64,000 nt of DNA from Pantoea agglomerans NBRC 102470 (GTDB lineage: Bacteria > Pseudomonadota > Gammaproteobacteria > Enterobacterales > Enterobacteriaceae): assembly GCF_001598475.1 (NCBI RefSeq), contig NZ_BCZA01000010.1, positions 62,001-126,000 of the forward strand. The letters run 5' to 3'. Position 1 is the first letter of the stretch. Each line of letters starts with the position of its first letter. Positions 7,784 through 18,841 of the stretch are shown here, in pieces. Under the pieces are notes generated by a model. The model saw only the letters and a list, made by a program, of their open reading frames with translations. It did not search any database and was not told the origin of the DNA. The position numbers and the translations under genes were made by a program.

Positions 7784-8986
7784 ATGAAGCGTGATTATGG
7801 TGGAGTGCTGGAAATGGCCACACGTGCCAATTCCATGTTACATGGACTGAGTAACCATATTGAGCAGCAGCGTCAGGAATTTAACCAGACCGGTTTTTAC
7901 CAGACCTTCTCCCGAAATGCTGTCGCCAACATGCCATTGCTGAGTAAGCATGCTGTTGTCGCCGCAATTGGTGATATGGAAGCAGCAGGTTATCAGTTTG
8001 GGAAAAAACAGACCGGCAGCACCTCACAATATGCCCTGACTATCCAGAATGTGGTCGACATCTATCAGCATCGTAAAGTTCCGAAATATCGCGATCGGCA
8101 CGATGGCCCCTTTGTCGTATTCGTTGTCAGCCTTAAAGGTGGTGTCTCAAAAACAGTGAGCACAGTCACGCTGGCCCACGGTATGCGTGCACATCCTTCT
8201 ATGTTACATAATGACCTGCGTATTTTGGTTATCGACCTGGATCCACAGGCATCAAGCACGATGTTCCTGAGCCATACCAACAGTGTCGGTTCAGTTCTGG
8301 AGACGGCAGCGCAGGCGATGCTGAACGATCTGGATGCTGACCAGCTTCGTAAACAATTCATTAAACCTACTGTCATGCCAGGCGTTGATGTGATCCCAGC
8401 CTCTATCGACGATGGTTTTGTTGCAAGCGACTGGGAAGAGCTGGTTGCTGAGCATCTGCCAGGCGTTGCGCCTTCGGAAGTACTACGCCGCAACGTGATT
8501 GATCGTCTGGCGGGTGACTACGATTTTATCTTCCTTGATACCGGACCTCACCTTGATTCATTCATGCTGAATGCAATTGCGGCCAGTGATGTATTGCTGA
8601 CGCCGACGCCCCCGGCACAGGTCGATTTCCACTCCACTATGAAGTATCTGACGCGTCTGCCTGAAATGCTGGAGCGTATTGAGTCCGAAGGCATTGAGCC
8701 ACGGCTTAAAGCCAATATCGGCTTTATGTCCAAAATGACTTCTAAACACGATCACCTGACTTCGCAAAGCTATGCCAGGGAAGTGTTTACTAAATCGATG
8801 CTCGACTGCAGCCTGCCGCGACTGGATGGATTTGAACGCTGCGGCGAATCCTTTGATACGGTGATCAGTGCCAATCCCTCCTCTTATCCGGGCAGTGCGG
8901 ACGCTCTGCGCAAAGCTAAATATGAAGCCGAGCAGTTCTCAAGGGCTGTGTTTGACCGCATTGAATATATCAGGAGTACCCTGTGA
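7784..8986 (+). CDS. parA: plasmid partition ATPase, P1-type (class Ia) ParA
   Basis: A 400-residue Walker-type ATPase that moves plasmid copies along the nucleoid and represses its own operon. Residues 1-105 form the N-terminal DNA-binding extension typical of P1/F-type ParA. The deviant Walker A motif is KGGVSKT (118-124), with both lysines, followed by Walker A' in VIDLDPQASSTMFL and Walker B in DFIFLDTGPHLDSFML. Length matches P1 ParA (about 400). The ATG at 7784 follows AGAGGGG. The stop codon overlaps the parB GTG start by 4 bases, so the two are translationally coupled. Confidence 0.95.
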   Translation: MKRDYGGVLEMATRANSMLHGLSNHIEQQRQEFNQTGFYQTFSRNAVANMPLLSKHAVVAAIGDMEAAGYQFGKKQTGSTSQYALTIQNVVDIYQHRKVPKYRDRHDGPFVVFVVSLKGGVSKTVSTVTLAHGMRAHPSMLHNDLRILVIDLDPQASSTMFLSHTNSVGSVLETAAQAMLNDLDADQLRKQFIKPTVMPGVDVIPASIDDGFVASDWEELVAEHLPGVAPSEVLRRNVIDRLAGDYDFIFLDTGPHLDSFMLNAIAASDVLLTPTPPAQVDFHSTMKYLTRLPEMLERIESEGIEPRLKANIGFMSKMTSKHDHLTSQSYAREVFTKSMLDCSLPRLDGFERCGESFDTVISANPSSYPGSADALRKAKYEAEQFSRAVFDRIEYIRSTL

Positions 8987-9954
8987 GCAAACCTATACAG
9001 CGCATCGGGCGCAAGTTTGGTGATTCTGCTATCGCAAACATGATCGACAGCAGCAGCCAGTCGCGCACATTTACGCTGAAGTCGGGCGCGAAGGCCACCT
9101 TTGTGCGCCAGCTAATCCTGCATGATGATATTGAAACCAGAACCAGCGTTGACCCAAAAATCAACGGACGTGACCAGAGCACGCTGACGCCGGAATCGCT
9201 TCAGGAGATCACCCGTACTATTACGCTGCAGCAATTTTTTCCGGCTATTGGTCGTGTCAACGGTGACCGGATTGAAATCATGGATGGTTCGCGCCGCCGC
9301 GCCGCATGCATCCTTTCCGGTGCCAGTCTGGAAGTACTGGTCACCGCTGATGAACTGAGCCTTAGTGATGCGCGTCAGCTGGCTGCGGACATTCAGACAG
9401 CAAAAGAGCATAACCTGCGTGAATTAGGCCTGCGCTTTATGCTGATGAACGAAAATGGCATGAGCAAAACAGAGATTGCTAAAGCAGAAGGCATCTCAAA
9501 CGCAAAGGTCTCACGTGCGTTCCAGGCCGCAGCCGTACCCGCTGAATTTATTGAACTCTTTCCGGTCGTATCAGAGCTGACACTTCAGGATTACCAACTA
9601 CTGCTCGATGTCTGGGAAGAGGCGAAAGCGGAAGCGGTTGATGTCACCGCGCTGGTCAGCGATATTAAGCAAACGCTTAAAGCTGATGATTCCCTGCTAA
9701 GCGCCAATGCGGATGAGAAGAAGAGCGCGATTCTTAACGGCTTTAAAAGCGCCCGTCGTCAGTTAAAAAAACCTGCACCCGTCAGCAAGACGGTGACGGA
9801 AAAGCTGGCTACTTTTACCACAGCTAATACCTATGCGCGTCGTAAAACTAATGATGAGAAGCGCACTGTGCAGTATGAATTCAGCCGTCTGCCAAAAGAG
9901 ATTGCTGAACAGATCGACGCGTCAATCAGACAGATACTCTCCACATTAAAATAA
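8983..9954 (+). CDS. parB: plasmid partition protein ParB
   Basis: A 323-residue centromere-binding protein partnering ParA. It has the ParB/Srx-like central domain (ITLQQFFPAIGRVNGDRIEIMDGSRRRAACIL, near residues 72-110), a helix-turn-helix (MSKTEIAKAEGISNAKVSRAF) and a basic C-terminal dimerisation region. The GRRRR-type CTPase arginine patch is represented by GSRRRAA. Start is GTG at 8983 inside the parA stop (GTGA overlap), in keeping with operon organisation. The gene ends 24 bp before a strong terminator. Confidence 0.94.
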   Translation: MSKPIQRIGRKFGDSAIANMIDSSSQSRTFTLKSGAKATFVRQLILHDDIETRTSVDPKINGRDQSTLTPESLQEITRTITLQQFFPAIGRVNGDRIEIMDGSRRRAACILSGASLEVLVTADELSLSDARQLAADIQTAKEHNLRELGLRFMLMNENGMSKTEIAKAEGISNAKVSRAFQAAAVPAEFIELFPVVSELTLQDYQLLLDVWEEAKAEAVDVTALVSDIKQTLKADDSLLSANADEKKSAILNGFKSARRQLKKPAPVSKTVTEKLATFTTANTYARRKTNDEKRTVQYEFSRLPKEIAEQIDASIRQILSTLK

Positions 9955-9978
9955 TCCTCTTTACGTTTTTGATACCAG

Positions 9979-10002
9979 AACCGGCCCCTGTGCCGGTTTT
10001 TT
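9979..10002 (+). terminator. parAB rho-independent terminator
   Basis: Stem AACCGGC / GCCGGTT with a 6-base loop and a T run, 24 bp after the parB stop. Confidence 0.9.
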
Positions 10003-10035
10003 AATTCTTTCCTCCACCGGCCTCCCGATTGTGCA

Positions 10036-10084
10036 ATGCGTACCTTATCGCTTCGCCTGATAACGACTTCTGTTAATTACGCAT
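10036..10084. other. candidate centromere (parS-like) dyads
   Basis: Between the parAB terminator and the scrK operator there is a 7-bp inverted repeat ATGCGTA (10036-10042) / TACGCAT (10078-10084) enclosing a second dyad, TTATC (10045) / GATAA (10059-10063). In P1-like systems parS lies just downstream of parB. The placement fits, but the sequence does not match a parS I can name, so this is a suggestion only. Confidence 0.3.
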
Positions 10085-10130
10085 CATTTCCGCAGGGTAA
10101 TACTTGAACTCAGCACGGTTTATCGCTATA

Positions 10131-10146
10131 GCTAAAACGGTTTAGC
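10131..10146 (+). promoter_or_regulatory. ScrR operator upstream of scrK
   Basis: GCTAAAACGGTTTAGC, a 16-bp dyad with one mismatched pair, of the LacI-family type with a central CG. It matches the two operators before scrY and lies 28 bp before the scrK ATG. Confidence 0.85.
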
Positions 10147-10173
10147 TATCAGGTTTAATCAGAGGAGTTTTTT

Positions 10174-11100
10174 ATGTCTGTACGCGTATGGTGCCTCGGG
10201 GATGCCGTGGTTGATTTGCTTCCCGAAATGCCGGGTCGCCTGATGCAGTGTCCGGGTGGGGCGCCCGCCAATGTCGCCGTTGGAGTTGCCCGTCTGCAGG
10301 GAAACAGCGCTTTTATCGGGCGGGTAGGGGATGATCCCTTTGGTGAGTTTATGCGGCAAACGCTCATTGAAGAGAAGGTTGATACCCGCTACATGATCGC
10401 TGATACGCAGCACCGCACTTCAACCGTGGTGGTCGGACTGGATGACCATGGCGAACGTTCCTTTACCTTTATGGTGAGGCCGAGTGCTGACCTGTTTCTT
10501 GAGGTGCAAGACCTGCCCGTATTCCGGCACGGGGAGTGGCTGCACTGCTGTTCGATTGCCTTATCAGCTGAACCTTCACGCACGGCGACCCTGACTGCCA
10601 TGGAGCAGATCCGGGCAGCAGGCGGGCATGTCAGTTTCGATTTAAATCTGCGTCATGACCTCTGGCCCGATCCGGAACTGCTGCATGCGGTGGTGAACGA
10701 GGCGCTGAGCCATGCGGACGTGGTTAAACTGTCCGACGAGGAACTCAATTTTCTCTGTCCGGATCAGGAACCGGCTATCACCATGCCGCAGCTGGCAGTG
10801 CGATTCAGCATAAAATTATTGCTGGTCACGCGGGGCAGGGAAGGTGTGATCGCCTGCTATCAGGGCCAGCTATACCACTATGCTACTTCGCCCGTGGCCA
10901 GCATCGACACCACGGGCGCAGGTGATGCCTTCGTGGCCGGATTACTCTGGGGGCTGGCTAAGTCGGGTCTTCCTGCCGATGAATCGCAGCTGGCCATCTG
11001 CCTTACCAGTGCACAACGCTGCGGTGCACTGGCAACCACGGCTAAAGGGGCCATGACAGCACTTCCGCGACTCCACCAGCTGGACGACCTGCCAGGCTGA
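10174..11100 (+). CDS. scrK: fructokinase of the sucrose regulon
   Basis: PfkB-family sugar kinase, 308 residues, phosphorylating the fructose freed by ScrB so it can enter glycolysis. PfkB signatures are present: PGGAPANVAVGVARLQG near residue 27 and DTTGAGDAFVAG near 244-255, where Asp251 is the catalytic base. The ATG follows AGAGGAG. It is first in the scrK-scrY-scrA-scrB-scrR order known from pUR400 and Klebsiella, has its own operator, and is separated from scrY by a regulatory region of about 155 bp, so it may be read both from its own promoter and as part of the larger unit. Confidence 0.95.
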   Translation: MSVRVWCLGDAVVDLLPEMPGRLMQCPGGAPANVAVGVARLQGNSAFIGRVGDDPFGEFMRQTLIEEKVDTRYMIADTQHRTSTVVVGLDDHGERSFTFMVRPSADLFLEVQDLPVFRHGEWLHCCSIALSAEPSRTATLTAMEQIRAAGGHVSFDLNLRHDLWPDPELLHAVVNEALSHADVVKLSDEELNFLCPDQEPAITMPQLAVRFSIKLLLVTRGREGVIACYQGQLYHYATSPVASIDTTGAGDAFVAGLLWGLAKSGLPADESQLAICLTSAQRCGALATTAKGAMTALPRLHQLDDLPG

Positions 11101-11120
11101 TTATCTTATTGCCCCTGTTT

Positions 11121-11136
11121 TGGGAGCTATCTCACA
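11121..11136 (+). promoter_or_regulatory. CRP-like site upstream of scrY
   Basis: TGGGA-N6-TCACA, one mismatch from the TGTGA-N6-TCACA CRP consensus, just upstream of the first scrY operator. scrYAB is catabolite-controlled in the described regulons. Confidence 0.6.
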
Positions 11137-11140
11137 ATCA

Positions 11141-11154
11141 CTAAACCGGTTTAG
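11141..11154 (+). promoter_or_regulatory. ScrR operator 1 of scrYAB
   Basis: CTAAACCGGTTTAG, perfect 14-bp palindrome, with flanking A and C matching the second copy 59 bp downstream. Confidence 0.9.
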
Positions 11155-11199
11155 CAATTTTCATTGCGCAGGGAAATTACCCGTGGCTATGATTTGCGC

Positions 11200-12793
<1,594 letters not shown>

Positions 12794-12860
12794 CCGGGCG
12801 GCCCCGGATGCCGGGGCCAGAGATCAGGATGGATAAAAACATAACAAGATTGAGGTGTGT

Positions 12861-14231
12861 ATGGACTATGTAAAAATATCGCGGGCATTGCTGCCCCTGC
12901 TGGGTGGTAAAGAAAACATCGCCAGCGCTGCTCACTGTGCCACCCGGCTGCGGCTGGTGCTGGCGGATGATGAAAAAGCGGATACGACCGCGATTGGCCG
13001 GATTGAAGGCGTTAAAGGCTGCTTCCGCAATGCGGGCCAGCTTCAGGTTATCTTCGGCACCGGCGTGGTGAACAAGGTCTACGCTGCCTTTATCGCCGAG
13101 GCGGGCATCAGTGAATCGAGCAAATCTGAGGCCGCTGATATAGCCGCACGTAAGCTCAACCCTTTCCAGCGCATCGCCCGCCTGTTGTCGAACATCTTTG
13201 TGCCGATCATTCCGGCGATTGTGGCATCAGGTCTGCTGATGGGCCTGCTGGGGATGGTCAAAACTTACGGCTGGGTCAATCCGGAAAATGCGCTCTATAT
13301 CATGCTGGATATGTGCAGCTCGGCGGCCTTTATTATCCTGCCGATCCTGATTGGCTTTACGGCTGCCCGCGAGTTTGGTGGTAACCCGTTTCTTGGTGCG
13401 ACACTGGGCGGCATTCTCACTCATCCGGCGCTGACCAACGCCTGGGGCGTCGCCGCCGGTTTCCACACCATGAACTTCTTCGGCATTGAAGTGGCGATGA
13501 TTGGCTATCAGGGCACGGTGTTCCCGGTGCTGCTGGCGGTCTGGTTTATGAGCATGCTGGAAAAGCAGCTGCGTCGGGTTATCCCGGATGCGCTGGATCT
13601 GATCCTGACCCCGTTCCTGACGGTGATTATCTCCGGCTTTATTGCGCTGCTGATTATCGGTCCGGCGGGTCGTATGCTGGGTGATGGCATCTCCTTTATT
13701 CTCAGTACGCTGATTGCGCACGCCGGCTGGCTGGCAGGACTGGTGTTTGGTGGACTCTATTCGGTGATTGTGATTACCGGCGTCCATCACAGCTTTCACG
13801 CTATCGAAGCCGGACTGCTGGGCAATCCTTCCATCGGCGTGAACTTCCTGTTGCCTATCTGGGCGATGGCGAACGTGGCTCAGGGCGGTGCCTGTCTGGC
13901 CGTATGGTTTAAAACCCGCGATGCGAAGATCAAAGCGATTTCGCTGCCTTCAGCGTTTTCCGCGCTGCTGGGGATTACCGAGGCGGCTATTTTTGGTATT
14001 AACCTGCGCTTTATGAAACCCTTTATAGCGGGTCTGGTGGGTGGCGCGCTCGGTGGTGCCTGGGTGGTGTCGGTCCATGTTTATATGACTGCGGTCGGGC
14101 TGACCGGTCTGCCGGGCATGGCGATTGTCCAGGCGGGCTCTCTGCTCAACTATGTCATCGGCATCGCAATCGCGTTTACCACTGCGTTTGTGATCTCTTA
14201 CCTGCTTAAATACAAAACGGATTCTGAATAA
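12861..14231 (+). CDS. scrA: PTS sucrose transporter subunit IIBC
   Basis: Inner-membrane PTS permease, 456 residues, bringing in sucrose as sucrose-6-phosphate; it needs EIIA-Glc from the chromosome because no IIA domain is present. The IIB domain carries the phosphorylated Cys26 in AAHCATRLRLVL. The IIC domain has about ten hydrophobic segments and the conserved GVHHSFHAIEAGLL. The ATG at 12861 is chosen over a GTG two codons earlier because GAGG lies 5 bases upstream and the length then equals known ScrA proteins. The stop codon overlaps the scrB ATG by one base (TAATG), indicating translational coupling. Confidence 0.96.
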   Translation: MDYVKISRALLPLLGGKENIASAAHCATRLRLVLADDEKADTTAIGRIEGVKGCFRNAGQLQVIFGTGVVNKVYAAFIAEAGISESSKSEAADIAARKLNPFQRIARLLSNIFVPIIPAIVASGLLMGLLGMVKTYGWVNPENALYIMLDMCSSAAFIILPILIGFTAAREFGGNPFLGATLGGILTHPALTNAWGVAAGFHTMNFFGIEVAMIGYQGTVFPVLLAVWFMSMLEKQLRRVIPDALDLILTPFLTVIISGFIALLIIGPAGRMLGDGISFILSTLIAHAGWLAGLVFGGLYSVIVITGVHHSFHAIEAGLLGNPSIGVNFLLPIWAMANVAQGGACLAVWFKTRDAKIKAISLPSAFSALLGITEAAIFGINLRFMKPFIAGLVGGALGGAWVVSVHVYMTAVGLTGLPGMAIVQAGSLLNYVIGIAIAFTTAFVISYLLKYKTDSE

Positions 14232-15646
14232 TGGCCTCATCAACACGTCTTGCCGCCATTCTGCAGGCGGTGATGCAGAGTATGCCAAAGGCGCTCAGCG
14301 ACAGCCACTATCCTGGCTGGCATCTGGCACCGGTAACCGGCCTGCTAAACGATCCCAATGGTTTTATCCATTTCGACGGTGAATATCATCTCTTCTATCA
14401 GTGGAACGCGCTGGAGTGCGCGCATCAGCAAAAATGCTGGGGACACTGGCGCTCAGCCGATCTGCTGCACTGGCAGCATCAGCCCATCGCCCTGATGCCG
14501 GACGAGGAGTATGACCGCGGCGGTTGTTACTCGGGCAGTGCGGTAGACGATAACGGTGTACTGACGCTGATCTACACCGGCAATGTGAAGTTTGATGATG
14601 GTTCACGCACCGCGTGGCAGTGTCTGGCGCAGCAGAACAGCGCGGACGGTTTTGACAAATTCGGTCCGGTTATCGCCGTGCCGGAGGGTTACACCGGCCA
14701 CGTTCGCGATCCCAAAGTGTGGCGTCATGAAGATTACTGGTACATGGTGCTGGCCGCGCAGACTACCCAGCTGCAGGGCAGGGTGCTGCTGTTGCGTTCT
14801 GATAATCTGCGCGAATGGCAGAATCTCGGCGAGATTGCAGGCAGCGAACTGGGCGGGCTGGACGCCGCTGGCTACATGTGGGAGTGCCCGGATATGTTCA
14901 CCCTCGGCGACAGCACGTATCTGATCTGCTGTCCGCAGGGTGTTGTGCCTGAAGAGAAACGCTACCTGAACAGTCACGCCTGCGCCTGGCTCAGTGGCTC
15001 GCTGGATTATCAGCAGCCTGCCTACCTGCATGGCCCGCTGAACGAAATGGATGCCGGGTTTGAATTCTATGCACCACAAACCACGCTGACCGCTGACGGC
15101 CGGCGTCTGCTGGTGGGCTGGATGGGAACGCCAGACGGTGAAGAGATGGCCCAGCCAACCGTGGCGCATCACTGGATCCATCAGATGACCTGTCTGCGCG
15201 AGCTGAGCTCCCGCAATGGCCGGCTCTGTCAGCAGCCGATTGCAGAACTGCAGGCGCTGCGGGAGAGGGAGCTGCATTATCAGGGCCGCGCCGATGACGC
15301 GCCGCCGATTGCCGCGCAGCGGCTGGAGCTTGAGCTTGAGCTGGAGAGCCTGGGCGATATAGAACTCAATTTCACCGATACGCTGATCCTGACGTGGCAG
15401 CAGAATGAACTGCGGCTTGCCCGTCGCAGCCTGGTATCGGGTCAATGGACCTATCGTTACTGGACAGGGGCTGCACGCCGGTTGCAGATCCTGTGTGACC
15501 ACTCCAGCGTTGAGATCTTCATCAACGACGGGGAAGGGGTGATGAGCAGCCGTTATTTTCCGGACCATCCGGCGATACTAACCCTGCGCGGTCGCGCAGA
15601 ACTGCAGGCCCGCTACTGGTCGTTACGTCGCTGCATGGTAGAATAA
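14231..15646 (+). CDS. scrB: sucrose-6-phosphate hydrolase (invertase, GH32)
   Basis: Cytoplasmic GH32 enzyme, 471 residues, splitting sucrose-6-phosphate to glucose-6-phosphate and fructose. The three carboxylates of the family are visible: the nucleophile Asp41 in LLNDPNG, the transition-state Asp in VRDPKVW, and the acid/base Glu in WECPDMF. A C-terminal beta-sandwich (after about residue 340) is present. It is coupled to scrA by a one-base overlap, and scrR follows after 29 bp. Confidence 0.96.
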   Translation: MASSTRLAAILQAVMQSMPKALSDSHYPGWHLAPVTGLLNDPNGFIHFDGEYHLFYQWNALECAHQQKCWGHWRSADLLHWQHQPIALMPDEEYDRGGCYSGSAVDDNGVLTLIYTGNVKFDDGSRTAWQCLAQQNSADGFDKFGPVIAVPEGYTGHVRDPKVWRHEDYWYMVLAAQTTQLQGRVLLLRSDNLREWQNLGEIAGSELGGLDAAGYMWECPDMFTLGDSTYLICCPQGVVPEEKRYLNSHACAWLSGSLDYQQPAYLHGPLNEMDAGFEFYAPQTTLTADGRRLLVGWMGTPDGEEMAQPTVAHHWIHQMTCLRELSSRNGRLCQQPIAELQALRERELHYQGRADDAPPIAAQRLELELELESLGDIELNFTDTLILTWQQNELRLARRSLVSGQWTYRYWTGAARRLQILCDHSSVEIFINDGEGVMSSRYFPDHPAILTLRGRAELQARYWSLRRCMVE

Positions 15647-15675
15647 GCCCTTGTTTCACTAACCGATGCCTTGCC

Positions 15676-16680
15676 GTGAGAAAAACCAAACGCGTTACCA
15701 TCAGTGACATCGCCGGGCTGGCTGGGGTTTCTAAAGCCACTGCCAGCCTGGTGCTCAACGGCCGTGGCGAAGAGTTACGGGTGGCGAAGGAGACGCGTGA
15801 GCGGGTTCTGACACTGGCCCGTGAACACCATTATCAGCCCAGCATACACGCCCGTATGCTACATGACGCCCGCAGTCATACGCTGGGGCTGGTGGTGCCG
15901 GAGATCACCAACCACGGCTTTGCGGCCTTTTCCCATGCGCTGGAAAATCTCTGTCGCGCCGCCGGTCTGCAACTGTTGATCTCCTGCACCGATGAAAATG
16001 CCGGTCAGGAGATGGCCGTGGTCAATAACCTGGTGGCGCGTCAGGTCGACGGGTTGATTGTCGCCTCCAGTATGTTGAGCGACAGCGACTATGTCAGCCT
16101 CAGCGAACAGCTGCCGGTGCTGCTGTTTGACCGCCACATGAACAATACCAGGCTGCCCTGGGTCATCACCGACTCTGTGACGCCCACCGCTGAGCTGGTC
16201 GAAAAGCTGGCGCGCACCTGTCCGGAGGAGATCTACTTTCTTGGCGGACAGTCTGACCTCTCCCCGACCCAGGATCGTCTGGCGGGATTCAAAGAGGGAC
16301 TGATGCGGGCGGGTGTGACGCTGCGGCCGGAGTGGATAATTCAGGGTAACTACCATCCCGGCAGTGGCTATGAGATGTTTGCCGCGCTCTGTCGCAGGCT
16401 GGGACGCCCCCCTAAAGCGATGTTCACCGCCGCCTGCGGTCTGCTGGAGGGAGTACTGCGCTACATTAGCGAGCATAACCTGCTGACCAGCGACATCCGC
16501 ATTGCCAGTTTCGACGATCACTATCTCTATGATTCACTCTCCATTCCGATCGACACGGTTGAGCAGAATGTCCCGGCACTGGCGCAGGCCTGCTTTTCTA
16601 TGCTGACCACGATGATCGCTGGTGAGGATCCCGCTGACAGTCAGCTTATCCTGCCCGCCACGCTGCGGCTGCGCGGTTAA
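15676..16680 (+). CDS. scrR: sucrose operon repressor, LacI family
   Basis: LacI/GalR-family repressor, 334 residues, that binds the CTAAACCGGTTTAG operators and is released by fructose or fructose-1-phosphate in known systems. The N-terminal HTH is [23 protein letters not shown], followed by the hinge and a periplasmic-binding-protein-like domain ([16 protein letters not shown]...). The GTG at 15676 gives the same N-terminus as known ScrR (MRKTKRVTI); no strong ribosome binding site precedes it, so low translation is likely. It ends the scr region, 20 bp from the convergent P450 gene. Confidence 0.95.
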   Translation: MRKTKRVTISDIAGLAGVSKATASLVLNGRGEELRVAKETRERVLTLAREHHYQPSIHARMLHDARSHTLGLVVPEITNHGFAAFSHALENLCRAAGLQLLISCTDENAGQEMAVVNNLVARQVDGLIVASSMLSDSDYVSLSEQLPVLLFDRHMNNTRLPWVITDSVTPTAELVEKLARTCPEEIYFLGGQSDLSPTQDRLAGFKEGLMRAGVTLRPEWIIQGNYHPGSGYEMFAALCRRLGRPPKAMFTAACGLLEGVLRYISEHNLLTSDIRIASFDDHYLYDSLSIPIDTVEQNVPALAQACFSMLTTMIAGEDPADSQLILPATLRLRG

Positions 16681-16700
16681 CCGCCGGGCGTTGCAGTGCT

Positions 16701-17891
16701 TTACCATTCGACCGGCAGGGCGCTGACGCCGCGCAGATTAGCTCTGTGGTTGCGGCGAACACCAGCGGCCACGGGCCGCATCTCTGGCAATCGCGTCAGT
16801 AATACTTCCAGCGCCACCTCCATTTCTGCCAGTGCCAGCCGGTAGCCCATACAGTGATGTATACCGCCACCGAATGCCAGACAGCGCCCCTCATGCCGCC
16901 GGATATTCAGCCGTTCCGGAGAGGTAAATACCAGCAGGTCGTGATTGGCTGCACCAAGGCTAAGGAAGAAGCGGGTTCCGGGCGGGATGAGCTCTCCTGC
17001 CACCTCAATCTCTTCCAGAGTCGTGCGGTAAAGCATCTGGACCGAACTGTCGTAGCGCAGACATTCCTCTATGGCATCGGGTATCAGCGCATGATTCTGT
17101 TTCAGGCTCGCAAGTTCCTGCGGATGAGCATGCAGGGCCAGAATGGTGTTGCACAGCATGTTTGACGTAGTTTCATGACCGGCAAGAAACAGCAGTATCA
17201 CATTGGCGATGATCTCATCGTGATCCAGCCGGTCGCCGTCACTGCCGCTGCGCAGAAAAAGCGACACCAGATCGCTGGCGGTGCTATCACGTCGGGATAC
17301 GATCACGGCACTGAAATAACTTTCCAGTACGGCAAAAGCTTCAGCGGCTTTCAGCAAATCTGGCGGACTGATTTGAGGATCGAAAACCCTGACCAGCGCA
17401 GAGGTAAGGCGACCCAGTTCTGGTGCATCAGATTCTGAGACATCAAGCATCCGGCAGATAATGCGCACCGGTAGCGGAAAAGCGAATGCCTGAGCCAGAT
17501 CGCAGGCACGACGCCCTTCCAGTTCATCAACCAGTTCATTGGCTATCGTCAGCGCCATCTCCCGAAGAGATTTAATCTCCCGGCCGCTGAACGCCTTCAT
17601 AACCAGTCCTCTTAACCGGTTATGATCGGGTGGGTTCAGCACCAGAAACATTCTGCTGATACCCTGAAACATCGGCAGTCCGGCTGCATCATCACCAAAT
17701 CTTACTCTGACACTTTCCATATAATTTTTACCGACCCGCCGGTCGTTCAGCAGGGCGTCCACCACGGCGTGACTGCCGCTGATGATGATCTTATCTCCGG
17801 CAGGGATAAGCGGTCCCTGCTGATGCAGTTTTCGATAAAGGGGAAAGGGATTGTCAGAGTAGTCGGGGTCCATGAGTTCATGAAGCTGCAT
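16701..17891 (-). CDS. cytochrome P450 (soluble, bacterial)
   Basis: A 396-residue class I bacterial P450 monooxygenase. Key elements are intact: I-helix AGHETT (237-242), ExxR (Glu276-Arg279), and the heme loop FGGGIHHCMG with thiolate Cys347. No membrane anchor, ferredoxin or reductase partner is encoded nearby. The ATG at 17891 is chosen over an upstream one at 17972 because GCGGAG is 6 bases before it and the longer version would run into the upstream gene. It follows the exported chorismate mutase gene by 22 bp on the same strand, so both are probably one transcript. The substrate cannot be told from sequence; the neighbour hints at an aromatic or secondary-metabolite context. Confidence 0.92.
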   Translation of the reverse strand: MQLHELMDPDYSDNPFPLYRKLHQQGPLIPAGDKIIISGSHAVVDALLNDRRVGKNYMESVRVRFGDDAAGLPMFQGISRMFLVLNPPDHNRLRGLVMKAFSGREIKSLREMALTIANELVDELEGRRACDLAQAFAFPLPVRIICRMLDVSESDAPELGRLTSALVRVFDPQISPPDLLKAAEAFAVLESYFSAVIVSRRDSTASDLVSLFLRSGSDGDRLDHDEIIANVILLFLAGHETTSNMLCNTILALHAHPQELASLKQNHALIPDAIEECLRYDSSVQMLYRTTLEEIEVAGELIPPGTRFFLSLGAANHDLLVFTSPERLNIRRHEGRCLAFGGGIHHCMGYRLALAEMEVALEVLLTRLPEMRPVAAGVRRNHRANLRGVSALPVEW

Positions 17892-17913
17892 AGCGTACTC
17901 CGCTGATAGAGGA

Positions 17914-18459
17914 TTAGTGCTGGCGCTGAATGCGGGAGAGGGAAGCGAACAGGCTGTTTTTATCACTCTCACTGAGGTGAGGTGCCGTGAGGTGTGACAT
18001 CAGAAATTCTTTGTCCTCCTGCGAGAAGGCGCCGGTCATCAGCCGCTGGCTGATCGCCGTCAGGAGCTGGGTATCCAGCTGTTGTATCTGCTGTCTGGTC
18101 TCGGCCAGATCCCTGACAGGAACAGCGCTGTCTGGTGATGAGAGCCAGTCAGCCCGATAGCGATACTGGATCGCCTTGCTGGCGTTCATCAAAGCGTGCA
18201 CAAACGGCTCCACTGAGTGGGGTTCAAGCCCGGCCTGTTGTGCGTTTTGCAGCATATGATCCAGCACCACCTGCTCCCGAGGCAGATCCTCAATAGGTAA
18301 ATGATGCAGTGCTTTATAACCCGCCACCGCTTTCATCACCTGCATCCGTTCATTGAGCGCAGAAGAGAGTGATCCAAGAGAAACAGATGAAACCGAACCT
18401 GCAAAAACGTTACTGCACATAAACAGTGAAGAGAAAAAAATTGCCACAAAGTGAGTCAT
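17914..18459 (-). CDS. aroQ: exported monofunctional chorismate mutase (AroQ-gamma type)
   Basis: A 181-residue chorismate mutase secreted to the periplasm, the same length and plan as the enzyme described from Erwinia herbicola. A 20-residue signal peptide (MTHFVAIFFSSLFMCSNVFA) precedes the all-helical AroQ domain. Candidate active-site residues are the Arg of LNERMQVMKAVAGYK, the Lys residues that follow, the DLPREQVVLDHML segment and Gln in NASKAIQYRYRADW. No dehydrogenase or dehydratase domain is fused. It is the first gene of a unit with the P450. The biological purpose of a periplasmic chorismate mutase in plant-associated bacteria is not settled. Confidence 0.9.
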   Translation of the reverse strand: MTHFVAIFFSSLFMCSNVFAGSVSSVSLGSLSSALNERMQVMKAVAGYKALHHLPIEDLPREQVVLDHMLQNAQQAGLEPHSVEPFVHALMNASKAIQYRYRADWLSSPDSAVPVRDLAETRQQIQQLDTQLLTAISQRLMTGAFSQEDKEFLMSHLTAPHLSESDKNSLFASLSRIQRQH

Positions 18460-18841
18460 TTGCCTGCTCCATAAATGAAAACTGGCACTAATTTATGCAT
18501 GAAAAAATAACTATGTGTGATTATTTTGTTTTCAAAATGTGAATCACAAGGCGGGTCAGTGAAATGAGAACAGGTCATTAATTTTAAAGTTATTTTTTAT
18601 CTTTATGGTCATTAAAAATTCACATTAATTTGCAATGCTGGCGGGTTGATTGGATATGACGTTTGAGTGGATTCCCCCCTGATGCAGGTGGCGTTGCGCC
18701 ATTTAAGTCATCTCTGTGATGCCAGAATGAGTTTACGAGGCATGCCGGGTAGTGCGCGCAGGAAAGCGCCATGCCGATCAGGGTTCAGGTATAATATGTT
18801 CCGCGAGTGTGGCCGTTTTTTAGCAGCAAAACGAGGTAGGT
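18460..18841. other. divergent promoter region
   Basis: Gene-free 382 bp between aroQ (minus) and the 81-residue ORF (plus). It is AT-rich near aroQ. A TATAAT box lies at 18790-18795 for the rightward gene, but no good -35 was found. GC-rich, partly self-complementary sequence at 18740-18780 (GGCATGCC...GGCATGCCGATC-like) might form a leader structure. Confidence 0.4.

Noticed and set aside
14603..15568. 321-codon minus-strand frame inside scrB
   Set aside because: Antisense shadow of scrB with no start signal or homology.
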